A DNA stretch of 64,000 nucleotides from Lachnotalea sp041821265 (GCA_041821265.1 JBGUEQ010000004.1:62001-126000); one strand, 5' to 3'; shown: positions 46,836 to 56,583, counted from the stretch's first letter. The notes: generated from the letters alone by a model not told the origin. A program made the numbers and translations.

Positions 46836-47942
46836 TTAGGCTGCTGTAAATTCAACCTTAAAGCAAGCCCTGTCGTCCAGCTTCTCACAGTCAAAACGTT
46901 CTTGTACCTTAAGTGCTACTTCGTCCGATTCAAAGAATACAGAAGAATCCGTAGAAACTGTATAACCTTTTCTTTCAAAGAATTTAACAAGTGCATAAAG
47001 GTTAACTACATAAAATACTAATTTACCTTCTGTTGCTGCTAATTCTTCATCTGATAATGTAACAAGTGGCTTATTCTCGAAGTAATCTACCCCATTAACA
47101 TTTTTAACTAATTCTAAGTCCCTGTCGTTCTTATCTCTCTGACTCTTAAGGTATACATACCCGCTAAGGTTTGTAATAACAATCGTTTTAGCGCGAAGTG
47201 TAGGTAATACACCGTCAATTACTTTTTTAACTCCTTTGTAGTCTGTAGCACCTGTAGATTTATCTACCATACTACTTTCTACAATTGTTAAAATTTCGTC
47301 GTTTTCACTATTAACTGCTGCTTCTGCAAAATCTGGCTTAATAACGTCCTGTACGATATTTACCGCTTCGTCTTCTTGTAGGTCGTTAGCAATTGGCACT
47401 AAAGAACCGTAGTTCTCGATAATGTAAGTAATTTCTTCTGTAGCTGCTGCTTCACCTGTTAGTTTCGTACCCGATTTATACTTAGTTAACTTTTTACCGC
47501 CAATTTTAGCAAATGGCATTTTACCATGATTCGAAGTAGCCTTTACAATGTGACAATGTTGTTTAAGAGAAGGGAATCCCTCACGCAAAACTTGAATGTC
47601 ATTAATAAATTGCTCTGGAAGAATAGCCGCGTTATTATCAATATTTACTGCTGCCCTTTCTTCTTCTGTAAGTGCCGTTTTACCCTTTAATGCATACTTT
47701 ACAGCTGCGCGCATTTCGTTAATTGTTCCTTTTGTTCTAACTTCTGTTTTCTTCTTTGTAGCCTGGTCACGAAGTTCGTCTTTTTCGTCTTCGTCTAATT
47801 CTTCCTGGATAGCTAACTGCGTTTTTAAAGTTCTCACTTCTTCCATAACTACCGCTGCCTTATCCGCTTCTTTGTTCTGTAAGTTGCTTCTTACTTCTGT
47901 TTTCTTTGTCTCGATTAATGCTCTTAACTCGTTTAAATCCAT
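46836..47942 (-). CDS. Major capsid protein (HK97 fold)
   Basis: A 368-residue protein. Residues 1-110 are a charged coiled-coil delta domain that acts as internal scaffold and is removed by the protease encoded next. The HK97 core follows (ILPEQFINDIQVLREGFPSL, ENYGSLVPIANDLQEDEA). The Ala/Gly-rich start of the mature part and the order protease-capsid fit HK97. Confidence 0.9.
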   Translation of the reverse strand: MDLNELRALIETKKTEVRSNLQNKEADKAAVVMEEVRTLKTQLAIQEELDEDEKDELRDQATKKKTEVRTKGTINEMRAAVKYALKGKTALTEEERAAVNIDNNAAILPEQFINDIQVLREGFPSLKQHCHIVKATSNHGKMPFAKIGGKKLTKYKSGTKLTGEAAATEEITYIIENYGSLVPIANDLQEDEAVNIVQDVIKPDFAEAAVNSENDEILTIVESSMVDKSTGATDYKGVKKVIDGVLPTLRAKTIVITNLSGYVYLKSQRDKNDRDLELVKNVNGVDYFENKPLVTLSDEELAATEGKLVFYVVNLYALVKFFERKGYTVSTDSSVFFESDEVALKVQERFDCEKLDDRACFKVEFTAA

Positions 47943-47956
47943 TTTGTAATACTCCT

Positions 47957-48631
47957 TTAGTTTTCTAATTCGTCTTCTAAATCTAATAATTTAAGTTCTT
48001 CTTCAAGTTCCTTTAGTCTTACTTCGTCTTTGGCTTCTTTTTTCACCTTATCAAAGCTTCTACAGTTAATTTGAGAACTGTCATAAGCTGGGAACGTGCA
48101 AGGGCTTACTTCGTGTAATTCTGCCTTAACAATGCTTCTCTTGTATATTTCTCTACCTTCATACTGTACTTTGCTCCATTGGTCTTCTAAACAAATAAAC
48201 CCGAAGCTACTACCGTCAACATCACCACGCTGTACACTCTCTTTTACATCACTTCCCCAGGTATTGTTAGGTAAATCAATGTCGTAGCTAAGCCCTGTTG
48301 TATCTGATGTATTGAATCGTAATGTATCTATTTTTGTGCTTCCTAGAGGTTTACTGCTATCATGATTCCATAACGCTTTAATTTCTTTTCCTACCTCTTT
48401 ACAATCCCTTATGCTTTCATCAAAGCAGCCTGTAGCAATTTCTTCTAAATATTCGTCGCCCCAGCGGTCTTGTATAAGTACTGGCATATTGAACTTAACG
48501 GCGTATCCGCCTATTGTTCTACTTTCCTGTCCTTCTGCTGCCGCTCTTAATTCCAACGGTATCTGTTGGTATCCTACATAGCTTCTCTGTTCCACTTTTG
48601 TTTCCTCGTTACTCGTTACTTGTGCTGGCAT
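47957..48631 (-). CDS. Prohead protease (HK97 family)
   Basis: A 224-residue serine protease with IGGYAVKFNMPV, ALWNHDSSKPLGST (catalytic His) and ADVDGSSFGF-like GDVDGSSFGFI (catalytic Ser), then EVSPCTFPAYDSS. It matures the capsid. It overlaps the portal gene by 23 bases, and ends in a charged Glu/Lys/Leu tail. Confidence 0.92.
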   Translation of the reverse strand: MPAQVTSNEETKVEQRSYVGYQQIPLELRAAAEGQESRTIGGYAVKFNMPVLIQDRWGDEYLEEIATGCFDESIRDCKEVGKEIKALWNHDSSKPLGSTKIDTLRFNTSDTTGLSYDIDLPNNTWGSDVKESVQRGDVDGSSFGFICLEDQWSKVQYEGREIYKRSIVKAELHEVSPCTFPAYDSSQINCRSFDKVKKEAKDEVRLKELEEELKLLDLEDELEN

Positions 48632-49859
48632 TTGTCTCGCTCCCTTCTTTCGATTTTCCCAGGTCTTTAAGTTTTAACACGCCCGCATTTACTATTAATT
48701 CGTTTCCTTCTGGCAGCGTTTGTCTTTGTATTTCTAATCTTGCTTCGTTTGGTAATAAAATTCCATTCGAGACATAAGCACAAAGTATTTTTTGCTGTGT
48801 TTCTGCGTTCGTTCTTAATATTACGTTCGTGTTAAATCTTACCTTGAATCCTTTACTTCTTTTTTCTTTGGTTAATCCACTCCAAGTAACTTCTTGCTCT
48901 ATTGATTCGTATAGTATCAATAGGGTATCTATTAAAAAGCTTAATTGCTGCTGTTCTAAAGAATTATTATTCGTGTCCTTAAGGTCGTTTAGCTGATGCA
49001 TTTTAATACCAAACAATGCGGCTATCTGGCTTATTGTCATTCTTCGAATCTGTTCATATTGTGCATCTGCCAGGCTTAAATTAATGGGCTGTACCGTAAA
49101 TCCCGCTGGTACAGTAAAAATACGTTTTCCCTTGCTATAAAGCCTGGTGAATTTATTTTGTACTTTTTCCAGTTCTTTATTGTCTTTAATGTCAGAAGTA
49201 AGCTGTACTACAAGCTTATTCGTTAGACCATTATCAAATAGTGTATTAAGGTAATTCTGCGCCTTTATATTACCGTCTATCGTACTTTTTACCAGGCTTC
49301 TGATTGGCTTTGTATTAATTCCGTCTGTAGTGAATCCCTTGAATATCATAAGTTCATCATAGAAGCCTTGTTGTGTGCTGCTGCTTCCTGTTACTCTAAA
49401 ATCTACCAGCACTTTATTTTTAAGCTTCGACTGTAATAATCCCGCATCATCTATCGTGATTCCTTCTACCATACATGGATAAAGTGCTACTATATTTCCT
49501 TTTCTGTCGTACTGCTTATACGCTGCGCTAATTCCTTCGTGCTGCCTTGTTAGTTCTATTGCCTTCCAGAAGTCTACCGCTGTCATATATGGATTAGGTC
49601 TTAAGCTTAATAACTCATTAAGTGGGTCTTCTGTTGCCCTTCTTATTCCGTCTTCTGTGTCTTGCACTAGATAAAGTGGTGTTTTCGCTATTCCTTCTGA
49701 TAATTGCTTAAGACATGTAAGGTAGGTAGCTTCTTTCATAGCGGCACCCGCCTGGTTTTCATCTACTCCGAATACTCGTAAAAATAGTTTTTCTTCATCT
49801 GTCAGTGATGTATTCTCTGTTGATTCTTCTGTTCTTCTCTCTAAAAAATCTAATAGCAT
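48609..49859 (-). CDS. Portal protein (HK97 family)
   Basis: A 416-residue protein with family blocks LRPNPYMTAVDFWKAIE, QYEQIRRMTISQIAALFGIKMHQL (given in part) and the C-terminal crown region. It forms the dodecameric DNA channel. It overlaps the small membrane gene by one base. Confidence 0.92.
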   Translation of the reverse strand: MLLDFLERRTEESTENTSLTDEEKLFLRVFGVDENQAGAAMKEATYLTCLKQLSEGIAKTPLYLVQDTEDGIRRATEDPLNELLSLRPNPYMTAVDFWKAIELTRQHEGISAAYKQYDRKGNIVALYPCMVEGITIDDAGLLQSKLKNKVLVDFRVTGSSSTQQGFYDELMIFKGFTTDGINTKPIRSLVKSTIDGNIKAQNYLNTLFDNGLTNKLVVQLTSDIKDNKELEKVQNKFTRLYSKGKRIFTVPAGFTVQPINLSLADAQYEQIRRMTISQIAALFGIKMHQLNDLKDTNNNSLEQQQLSFLIDTLLILYESIEQEVTWSGLTKEKRSKGFKVRFNTNVILRTNAETQQKILCAYVSNGILLPNEARLEIQRQTLPEGNELIVNAGVLKLKDLGKSKEGSETNASTSNE

Positions 49860-50050
49860 TACGTCCTACCACTCCTTACTAGCATAATTGCAACTGCTGC
49901 CAGTTCTATGCTTAATACATATAACCCATAATGGCTACTAATGTCGTAAGTGTTGAAGAAAAGCACCGCCAGGGCTGCTATTAGAAGCACGTCCGCAATT
50001 AACTCGCGTATATTTACTTTATCTATACATTTCTTGATTTTCTTAAACAC
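49859..50050 (-). CDS. Small two-helix membrane protein
   Basis: A 63-residue protein with two hydrophobic stretches (about 14-33 and 36-58) and a basic start. Small membrane proteins between portal and large terminase are common in clostridial siphophages, but their role is unknown. Confidence 0.6.
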   Translation of the reverse strand: MFKKIKKCIDKVNIRELIADVLLIAALAVLFFNTYDISSHYGLYVLSIELAAVAIMLVRSGRT

Positions 50051-50065
50051 TTGTTAACCTTCTTT

Positions 50066-51688
50066 CTACAAATTATCCAGGAAGTCTACTGGGTTATAGT
50101 GTTCTACTCCATTTTCTTCGATACATAGCAACAAACCCATAAGCATAGCTATAATACCGTCTATTTTGAATTTGGATTTTTTCTTGGAGTATTTAACTCC
50201 TAGCATTTCGTCGTATACAGCTATACAGTTCTTAGCCATGAATCTAAAACACTCGTTATCCGCTATTATTAATCGTTCATCTACTAAAAGGTTTTCAAAG
50301 TCGCTAATTACCTGTGTCATTGTCTTAGTTCCCTGACCTAGTGGTATAACGTCCCACTTATCTTCTAACCTGTTAATGATTGTCTGGCTTCCCCATTGGT
50401 CAAAGCCTATTTGCTCTATCCTATATTCATTGTCCAACTCTGTCGCATGGTCTAAGAAACGTTCAAAATTAATATACTTTCCATCTAATGCTATTAAATC
50501 GCCCTTCTTAATCCAGTAATCATATGGGTTATTGTCCTTATGTTGTCTGTACGCTACTGTTTCTTTTGGGGTATATAGGTGCGGCACTATTATAAATCTT
50601 CCTGTTGTTTCTTCGTAAAATACCAATACAAAACCTGTTATATCATTTTTGCTTGATAAGTCTAATCCGCCCCAGCACTTCCAGCCTTTTAATTCGGCTA
50701 AGTTTACCTTCTTCGTGCAACTGTCCCATAAATCCATATTAATAGCACCCTTTTCATGGTCTAGTGCTACATGCTGGTTAAGGAACATACGCCGAAACAT
50801 GTTTTCTTGCATGGGCATAAGTCTAATACGTTTTGCAAAATTTTCTAAATCTTCCAATTTTCTAAACACTCCTAATGCTGGATTTGATTGAAACCACTGT
50901 GCTTCATCTTCTACATTACATTGCCTATCTGCTTCAAATATTTTATAGTAAAAGCTTGGGTCTGGTGGTTCTTCTCCAGATTCTATTTTTTTAGCCATTG
51001 TATAAAGTTGCATTTCTGGGTTACTTGGGTCTTCCCCACTACTAGCCGTTGTAATTGTCATTATTAACGGTTCGTCCCAGCCGCCTTGACCTGTTCTAAG
51101 CTTACCGTACATTTCGTCGTTCTTTGCCTGGTGTATTTCGTCTAGGACTGCTACGTAGTCGTTAAAACTATCTGCGTTATCTGCGTCAGACGACAAAACC
51201 ATAAGCTTATTACCATTATCTTTTCGTATAATTGTCTTTGTGCTACTTGTAATCTTTACATATCTTCGTAACGTTCTGTTTGTCTTAATGAAATGTTCTA
51301 CAGTCCCATATAATTCACCCGCCTGTTTCGTCGTATTGGCGGTTAAAATAAAAAGCGCACCGAAGATATGACGTTGACAGAAGAATAAATAAACTACAAT
51401 AATAGCGGCTAAAAATGATTTACCGTTTTTCCTTGGTATATTTATATGTGCTTCTCTGTGTTTCCTTAAGCCGTCCGAACGTCTTCTAACACATAAAATC
51501 TCTGTTACTATTTCAAACTGAAATTCTAATAGTTCAAAGCTTCGGCTACTTCCTCTGTCATTTGTCAACTTCGATACGAACTTAAATAATTTTTTTGCTT
51601 CTTCTTCGTCGTAGTAGTATTCGTCTGTATCCCATTTCTTTTGTAATTTAGTAAGCCAGCAATCTAACAATAATTCATATTTAATCAT
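50066..51688 (-). CDS. terL: Terminase large subunit
   Basis: A 540-residue protein with an N-terminal ATPase (Walker A-like PRKNGKS about residue 90, Walker B AVLDEIHQA about 185, coupling motif TITTASSG) and a C-terminal RNase H-like nuclease (CWGGLDLSSKNDITGF, DQWGSQ). It drives DNA packaging. It overlaps the small subunit gene by 8 bases. Confidence 0.95.
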   Translation of the reverse strand: MIKYELLLDCWLTKLQKKWDTDEYYYDEEEAKKLFKFVSKLTNDRGSSRSFELLEFQFEIVTEILCVRRRSDGLRKHREAHINIPRKNGKSFLAAIIVVYLFFCQRHIFGALFILTANTTKQAGELYGTVEHFIKTNRTLRRYVKITSSTKTIIRKDNGNKLMVLSSDADNADSFNDYVAVLDEIHQAKNDEMYGKLRTGQGGWDEPLIMTITTASSGEDPSNPEMQLYTMAKKIESGEEPPDPSFYYKIFEADRQCNVEDEAQWFQSNPALGVFRKLEDLENFAKRIRLMPMQENMFRRMFLNQHVALDHEKGAINMDLWDSCTKKVNLAELKGWKCWGGLDLSSKNDITGFVLVFYEETTGRFIIVPHLYTPKETVAYRQHKDNNPYDYWIKKGDLIALDGKYINFERFLDHATELDNEYRIEQIGFDQWGSQTIINRLEDKWDVIPLGQGTKTMTQVISDFENLLVDERLIIADNECFRFMAKNCIAVYDEMLGVKYSKKKSKFKIDGIIAMLMGLLLCIEENGVEHYNPVDFLDNL

Positions 51689-52094
51689 GTGCTACCATTT
51701 GGTCTAATTCTGGGTCTATTCCTTCGTCCCCCAGGTTAGCTGTTTTCATTCTTTGTCTTGCTGCTGGTGTTAGTCCTAATTCTTTCGCCCAGGCTCTTAG
51801 TTCTGTCTGTGCTTTATTCGCTATGCTTACTTCTGGTCTTTGTTGTTCGTAACCGTTATCGCCCACTTCCATCGTGAAGCCTTTCGTGTCTATTACTTCT
51901 TCGCACTTTTTCCACTTCGCATAATTGATACAGTAGGCTTCAAACGCTTTTGTGTCCTTCTCTGTAAATTCCTTACCTTCTTCGGCGAATATTTTAGCAA
52001 CCCTTCGCCATTCTTTTTTAGCAATATCGTTTAACCATTTCGGGCAAGGTATCGGCTTAATTTTTTTGATCGCTTTATGTATTTCATTTTCCAT
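51681..52094 (-). CDS. Terminase small subunit, P27 family
   Basis: A 137-residue protein with the P27 layout: CPKWLNDIAKKEWRRV, a helix pair around YCINYAKWKKCE, and the end LRAWAKELGLTPAARQRM. It recognises the packaging start site and assists the large subunit. It precedes terL with an 8-base overlap. Confidence 0.88.
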   Translation of the reverse strand: MENEIHKAIKKIKPIPCPKWLNDIAKKEWRRVAKIFAEEGKEFTEKDTKAFEAYCINYAKWKKCEEVIDTKGFTMEVGDNGYEQQRPEVSIANKAQTELRAWAKELGLTPAARQRMKTANLGDEGIDPELDQMVAHD

Positions 52095-52185
52095 GTGTCC
52101 ACCTTTGACCCCCCCTATAGTAAAAAATTGCTTTTTTTCTCACGTCATGTTGAACTCGAGACTTTAAAATAAAGCTTTTAACCTT

Positions 52186-52650
52186 TTATATCCCCCCACC
52201 GCTTGTGAACTCCCTATAGAATCGCTCTAACATATTGAAAAAATTCCTTTGTAACTTCCTTTTTGCTGCTTCTCCACGATTGTATTCTATATGTATTCGT
52301 CTATGGTTCGCTTCGCTTAGTCCTAGGACATTGTACACATCTAACCTTCTGTCCCAGGCTTCGATTACTTCTTCTATGTGGTGATAGTTCTCTGCTGCTA
52401 TGATGTTACCTGTCGTATAGTATTCGTATATGTCCATTCCTAGTTGTCTGGCTTCTTGTCCAGTCTTAAAGCTTAGCCATGCTTTGTCATTATAGAACTG
52501 CTGCCGCCTGGCTTCTCCCTGGTCTTCCATACGCTTACGCTTGTACTCTCTATACTTCTTCCTGTCTGCTTCCTTGTGCTTCTCACAGTACCTCGTACCA
52601 TGTTCTACTACTTTGTGGCAGCCAGGATAACTACATAACTTCTTTAACAA
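52186..52650 (-). CDS. HNH endonuclease
   Basis: A 154-residue protein with Cys-x4-Cys and Cys-x2-His pairs near the start (CSYPGC, YCEKH), a basic middle and an HNH core (NYHHIE, about residue 88-93; SEANHRRIH, about 120). HNH enzymes next to the terminase genes are needed for DNA cutting during packaging in HK97-like phages. The 91-base gap after it shows no clear signal. Confidence 0.88.
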   Translation of the reverse strand: MLKKLCSYPGCHKVVEHGTRYCEKHKEADRKKYREYKRKRMEDQGEARRQQFYNDKAWLSFKTGQEARQLGMDIYEYYTTGNIIAAENYHHIEEVIEAWDRRLDVYNVLGLSEANHRRIHIEYNRGEAAKRKLQRNFFNMLERFYREFTSGGGI

Positions 52651-52727
52651 CTGCTGCCCTTCTTTCTTATAGCGGTGTCCTGGGTTTCATACTCCGCCAG
52701 GGGATTATAAAAATGCAAATAAAAAAA

Positions 52728-52774
52728 GAGAAGAACTGGGTAGCGGCTTAATTATCCGTTACCTGGTTCTTCTC
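52728..52774 (-). terminator. Terminator between early/accessory and late regions
   Basis: Left arm 52728-52746 pairs with 52756-52774 (two mismatches), 9-base loop. On the minus strand seven T follow. It closes the accessory pair and separates it from the HNH-terminase operon. Confidence 0.88.
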
Positions 52775-52903
52775 TCGTTTATGGTGCTATTGTAGCATAT
52801 AGTTTTTTAATTGTAAATATAATTCTTTGTACGATAATTCCAGTTTTTAAAAAGTTTTCATATAACTTTTTCGTTATATAGGCATTTAATACTATTACAA
52901 AAA

Positions 52904-53926
52904 TTATTTTTTATTTGCGATTAATTTTGTCATTATGTAATCCCCAAAATCAGTTAAAATCCAACAACTTAAATCACTCTTATTTGTAATTTGTTTAATT
53001 AAACCTAATGCTCTAAATTGAATTTTGATTTTTTGAAAATCTTGGTCATCTACTGTTACCGAATCAACATTATGATAATAACGCCTATTAGAATTTAATT
53101 CCCTTCTTATCATGTTTTTTGCATATTTATTCATACAATCTGATATTAATTCTTTATATTGAAGATTTTTTACTTCATTAATCATGTGGGGAGAAATAAA
53201 TTCAAAAATGCAATTCCAAGTTACTTTAACTTTCATTTCAACATTATCTATTAAACCATCAGTTAAAATAAATCTAACTAAAATAGTAGTGGTAATACTA
53301 TCTTCACCTTGTGCTAAATCTTCTGTTCCACTTGGTGCTTGTGTTTTATTTACTTCAATTTTACTTCTTAACTCTTCATTTTCTTGTTGGAGTTTTATTA
53401 TTTCTCTTATGGATTTTTCATCAATAATATTATCTGCTCTTACCCAACCTACTGCGGGAAAATTCTTAATAAGATTTACCATGCTTCTTGAAACAACACC
53501 TCCTAAATCCTTAGGATTAGTCCAAAATTTAGCCATTTTCATTTGCGCTAACTCTCTAAAACTCTTTAATTTTTCTTTTCCTTCATCTGTTCTTTCCGTT
53601 TTATCACTAGGTATCCTACCTATATCATCATACAAAAATGCAAGTATTGGCTTTTTGGTATCTAAAGCATACCTATATTCCATTTCTGTATAACCTATAC
53701 CATCTTGATTTAAAGAACCATATCTACCACCCAAAATCAAAATATAATAGTCACTATCGTCAATTATCCTTTTAATCAAAGTCCATTGGTCTTCATCTGA
53801 TGCTGGGAAAAGTTCCATTCCAGCTGGTATACAATCTAATTCTAATAAGGCTTGCATTACCTCTTTTCGTTCTTCTTGTAAATCTTCATATGTAGAACTT
53901 ACGAAAACTTGATATCTTTTGTCCAT
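52904..53926 (-). CDS. DUF4062 domain protein (candidate defence or exclusion factor)
   Basis: A 340-residue protein. Residues 1-165 are a DUF4062 domain: RYQVFVSSTYEDLQEER, AGMELFPASD, DYYILILGGRYGS and EMEYRYAL. This pattern resembles TIR/SEFIR-like folds and is common in signalling and defence proteins. Residues 170-200 form a short coiled coil; the rest (200-340) is an unrecognised domain that ends with a winged-helix-like stretch (FRALGLIKQI). The ATG follows GGAGGGG. It is the second gene of a two-gene unit with a membrane protein, set apart by its own promoter and terminator and more AT-rich than its neighbours. Confidence 0.8.
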   Translation of the reverse strand: MDKRYQVFVSSTYEDLQEERKEVMQALLELDCIPAGMELFPASDEDQWTLIKRIIDDSDYYILILGGRYGSLNQDGIGYTEMEYRYALDTKKPILAFLYDDIGRIPSDKTERTDEGKEKLKSFRELAQMKMAKFWTNPKDLGGVVSRSMVNLIKNFPAVGWVRADNIIDEKSIREIIKLQQENEELRSKIEVNKTQAPSGTEDLAQGEDSITTTILVRFILTDGLIDNVEMKVKVTWNCIFEFISPHMINEVKNLQYKELISDCMNKYAKNMIRRELNSNRRYYHNVDSVTVDDQDFQKIKIQFRALGLIKQITNKSDLSCWILTDFGDYIMTKLIANKK

Positions 53927-53989
53927 AATACCCCTCCGTATATTTTGTCAATATTTTTGAAAATTGTAATAAAATTATTAAAATATAAA

Positions 53990-54700
53990 TTATAAAATAA
54001 GAGAAACTAAAAGCGAAACTAGGAGTGTAACAATTACACCCCAAAATACATTTTTTCTTAATTGTTTTATTTTGTCATAATTTTGTATTTCCTCACCCCA
54101 ATAAAATACTATTGGTGGAAAATATACACTTTGAAATTTGTTAAATATTTTAGAAAATGTAACTACTCCAACCATACTTAAAAACCATGAGATTATATAA
54201 TCAAATATTGATATTTCTCCATTGGTACTTATTCCTAAAATTGAGCAATATAAACTTCCCAAAACACAGAGAGCTACTACAATAATCAATCCATATACCA
54301 TTGATATTTTTGAAATAAATGTATAAAACTTAGCTTCTGCTCTCTTTTTTAATATATCATCAAGTTTTTTCTTAAATAATATACTATCATCCATACTATT
54401 CATGCTATAATTCCCATGTAGCGTATAGTTATATTTGTGTAACGTAGAAGAAGTTGTCTCAAATTCTAAATTCAATTTAATATCGCTATAAATAGATAAT
54501 GTAGCCAATTTATTATCATTAAAATTATCGTACTTTATTAATTCATCTAAAGATTCAAACATAATAATATCATTATTCTTCAAATTTGCTTTATAACTAA
54601 CATAATTATAATAAATACATATTACTTCTGAAATATCTTTAAGAAATTCTGGCGTTACAGTAATAGCTTCTTTGAATTTTATTTGTCCTTTTATCAGCAC
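53990..54700 (-). CDS. Membrane protein paired with the DUF4062 gene
   Basis: About 236 residues. I place the start at the GTG at 54700, because AAAGGGGGG lies six bases before it and the promoter at 54731-54759 would start the mRNA near 54724; upstream ATGs are then too early. The first 130 residues are cytosolic and beta-rich, then come two membrane helices (about residue 145-165 and 180-200), a loop, and a last helix at the C-terminus. No family recognised. It is co-transcribed with the DUF4062 gene (63-base gap), so they likely work together. Confidence 0.65.
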   Translation of the reverse strand: MLIKGQIKFKEAITVTPEFLKDISEVICIYYNYVSYKANLKNNDIIMFESLDELIKYDNFNDNKLATLSIYSDIKLNLEFETTSSTLHKYNYTLHGNYSMNSMDDSILFKKKLDDILKKRAEAKFYTFISKISMVYGLIIVVALCVLGSLYCSILGISTNGEISIFDYIISWFLSMVGVVTFSKIFNKFQSVYFPPIVFYWGEEIQNYDKIKQLRKNVFWGVIVTLLVSLLVSLIL

Positions 54701-54730
54701 AACTTTCCCCCCTTTCATCTTTATGTTTAT

Positions 54731-54759
54731 AATATACGTTAAGAATATCAAACTTTCAA
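54731..54759 (-). promoter_or_regulatory. Promoter of the accessory pair
   Basis: On the minus strand TTGAAA (54759-54754) and TATATT (54736-54731) with a 17-base spacer, ahead of the membrane protein gene. Confidence 0.65.
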
Positions 54760-54863
54760 TTAATATACAATATTCAATGTTCAATAATACCAATTTTATA
54801 CATTTAATAAATAACACCGCTTACTCAGCATCCTTTTTATTATATTTCTGTTACACTTGAAAA

Positions 54864-56582
54864 CTATTTATTCATTGTACTAATGCAACCCTTTCTTGCC
54901 CTTACCTCACAATTAATAACTATTTCCTGTAGTAAGTAAAAATCATCTTCGCTTATGTATTCCTTAATCTGGAATAAGTCTGTACACATCATGCCTGTAG
55001 CTTCTCCCATATCTAATACTTCTTCCTGGTTCTCAACTGCTGCCACCTGGCTTACAATTTGTTCTACTGCTGCCCCTTTTATCCCTTCTGCAATTCCTTT
55101 TTGCAACTTGCTTCCTATTGCTTTGTGGGTGTCAGATTCTGACACCTTCTTAGCTGCTTTCTGAATGGTATATTTTAATGTTTCCACTACTCCAAAGTAT
55201 CCAGCTTCTAACATAGCTTCCATTAGTTCCATTAACTCATAATCCTTAATATGATTCCTATAGTATCCATTCACATAGTCTACATGCCAGCCTTTTTCAT
55301 CTGCATAAGCTTCGCAATCGTTTCCTTCATGCTTAAAATTATAATCGTTGCTACAAAACTTTATTTTCTCATTCTCTCTCATTAAGTTACTTCTATAATC
55401 CTCTATAAGATTACACAGTGCGTTAACTCCTCTGCTTCCCTTATATGCTTCTATGAAGTCTTTTGACATTATCCCCGAATGTAGTATTGCTGTTATATAA
55501 AAGGCATAGGAAAGACCACAAGGTGTATAATCTGGATTTAATACACCTTCAATTTTAAAATGTGCTGTGTCCTTCTTTATGTCTACACTTGGTAGTATCT
55601 GCTGCCCTTCTAATTCTTCTTCCTTGTCCTTTTCGTCCCTTGGGTATAGTTCATTAATCATCTGTACATATCTAGCCCAGGTTATTTCATCTGCTGCCTC
55701 TAGCTTAATACCTTTTGGACTACATGAATAATTAAGTCCACCCTGTGAACCGCCGTTATATGACTTTCCACAATGTTCTATAAGTAATTCTTTAAGCTTA
55801 CTTCTGTCGTTATCGTATTTACTTGCTGTAAGGTCATAGAATTTCTTTACAGCTGTTGGCTTTGGCTCTTTCTTCTCAACTGCTGCCGTCTTTTCATCAT
55901 CTACCATTTTCTTAACATCTTTACTTAGTAGTTCCTTATCAGCTACTACTTCCTTCTGCTTTTCTTCTGATAACTTGGAAGCTTCATAGGCTGTCGTAAA
56001 GTTTATTTCTTCGTTCTTAAGTGCTTCCTTTCCTTCTTTGCACAAATTATTGTTAATGCTTTCCATCTGTGCCATTTTGGTAGAAGATACACCCATAGCG
56101 TCCGCTACATAATCTCGCATTTTACCCTCTATAATCACGTCTCCTGCTTCTCTTGCTTCTAACAGATATTTCTTAAATTCTGTAGCACCCTGTATTAATT
56201 CCCAGTCCTTAAGCTTTCTGCTAAATATGTTCGCGCTATGAAGTGTTAGCATAAACATAGCTTCTGACATTTCTTTTATTTTACAGTCTACTTTTTTAAA
56301 ATCTTCGTGACCGCGTTCTATGTTTAGTACTGCTGCCGTAGTCCTTCTATGCCCTACTATAATTCTGTCCTGTCCGTCAACTCGTCCTACTATAATTTCC
56401 TGTAACTGACCCACTAATAACATATTGTCAGCCAGTTCTTCTATATTGTCCTGGCTGTAACTGTTTGCTTGACTTGGTATTAACGTTCTAGGGTCTAATT
56501 GTACCTTCCTGTACTGCTTCGTAAATACTACACCCATTTTACTATTATCATTTAATCTATCGCCTATTCCTAATCTTGCCAT
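54864..56582 (-). CDS. ParB-like DNA-binding protein
   Basis: About 572 residues. An N-terminal ParB/Srx fold (about 30-130: V-Q-L-D-P-R-T-L-I-P-S, NIEELADNM, IIVGHRRTTAA) carries the CTPase-type GHRR motif. A helical DNA-binding part follows (VADAMGVSSTKMAQME). The long C-terminal half is not recognised. ATG at 56582 has AGGAAGGAAG before it and is preferred over the upstream ATG at 56606. The gene contains the repeated palindrome (55126-55146), a possible parS-like site. With the ParA-like gene upstream it forms a partition or regulation unit. Confidence 0.82.
   Translation of the reverse strand: MARLGIGDRLNDNSKMGVVFTKQYRKVQLDPRTLIPSQANSYSQDNIEELADNMLLVGQLQEIIVGRVDGQDRIIVGHRRTTAAVLNIERGHEDFKKVDCKIKEMSEAMFMLTLHSANIFSRKLKDWELIQGATEFKKYLLEAREAGDVIIEGKMRDYVADAMGVSSTKMAQMESINNNLCKEGKEALKNEEINFTTAYEASKLSEEKQKEVVADKELLSKDVKKMVDDEKTAAVEKKEPKPTAVKKFYDLTASKYDNDRSKLKELLIEHCGKSYNGGSQGGLNYSCSPKGIKLEAADEITWARYVQMINELYPRDEKDKEEELEGQQILPSVDIKKDTAHFKIEGVLNPDYTPCGLSYAFYITAILHSGIMSKDFIEAYKGSRGVNALCNLIEDYRSNLMRENEKIKFCSNDYNFKHEGNDCEAYADEKGWHVDYVNGYYRNHIKDYELMELMEAMLEAGYFGVVETLKYTIQKAAKKVSESDTHKAIGSKLQKGIAEGIKGAAVEQIVSQVAAVENQEEVLDMGEATGMMCTDLFQIKEYISEDDFYLLQEIVINCEVRARKGCISTMNK
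55126..55146. repeat. Second copy of the 19-bp palindrome, inside the parB-like gene
   Basis: GGTGTCAGATTCTGACACC, identical to the core at 44616-44642, here coding for VSESDT of the ParB-like protein. Recurrence of the same palindrome in coding and noncoding DNA points to a protein-binding site. Confidence 0.8.
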
Positions 56583-56583
56583 G

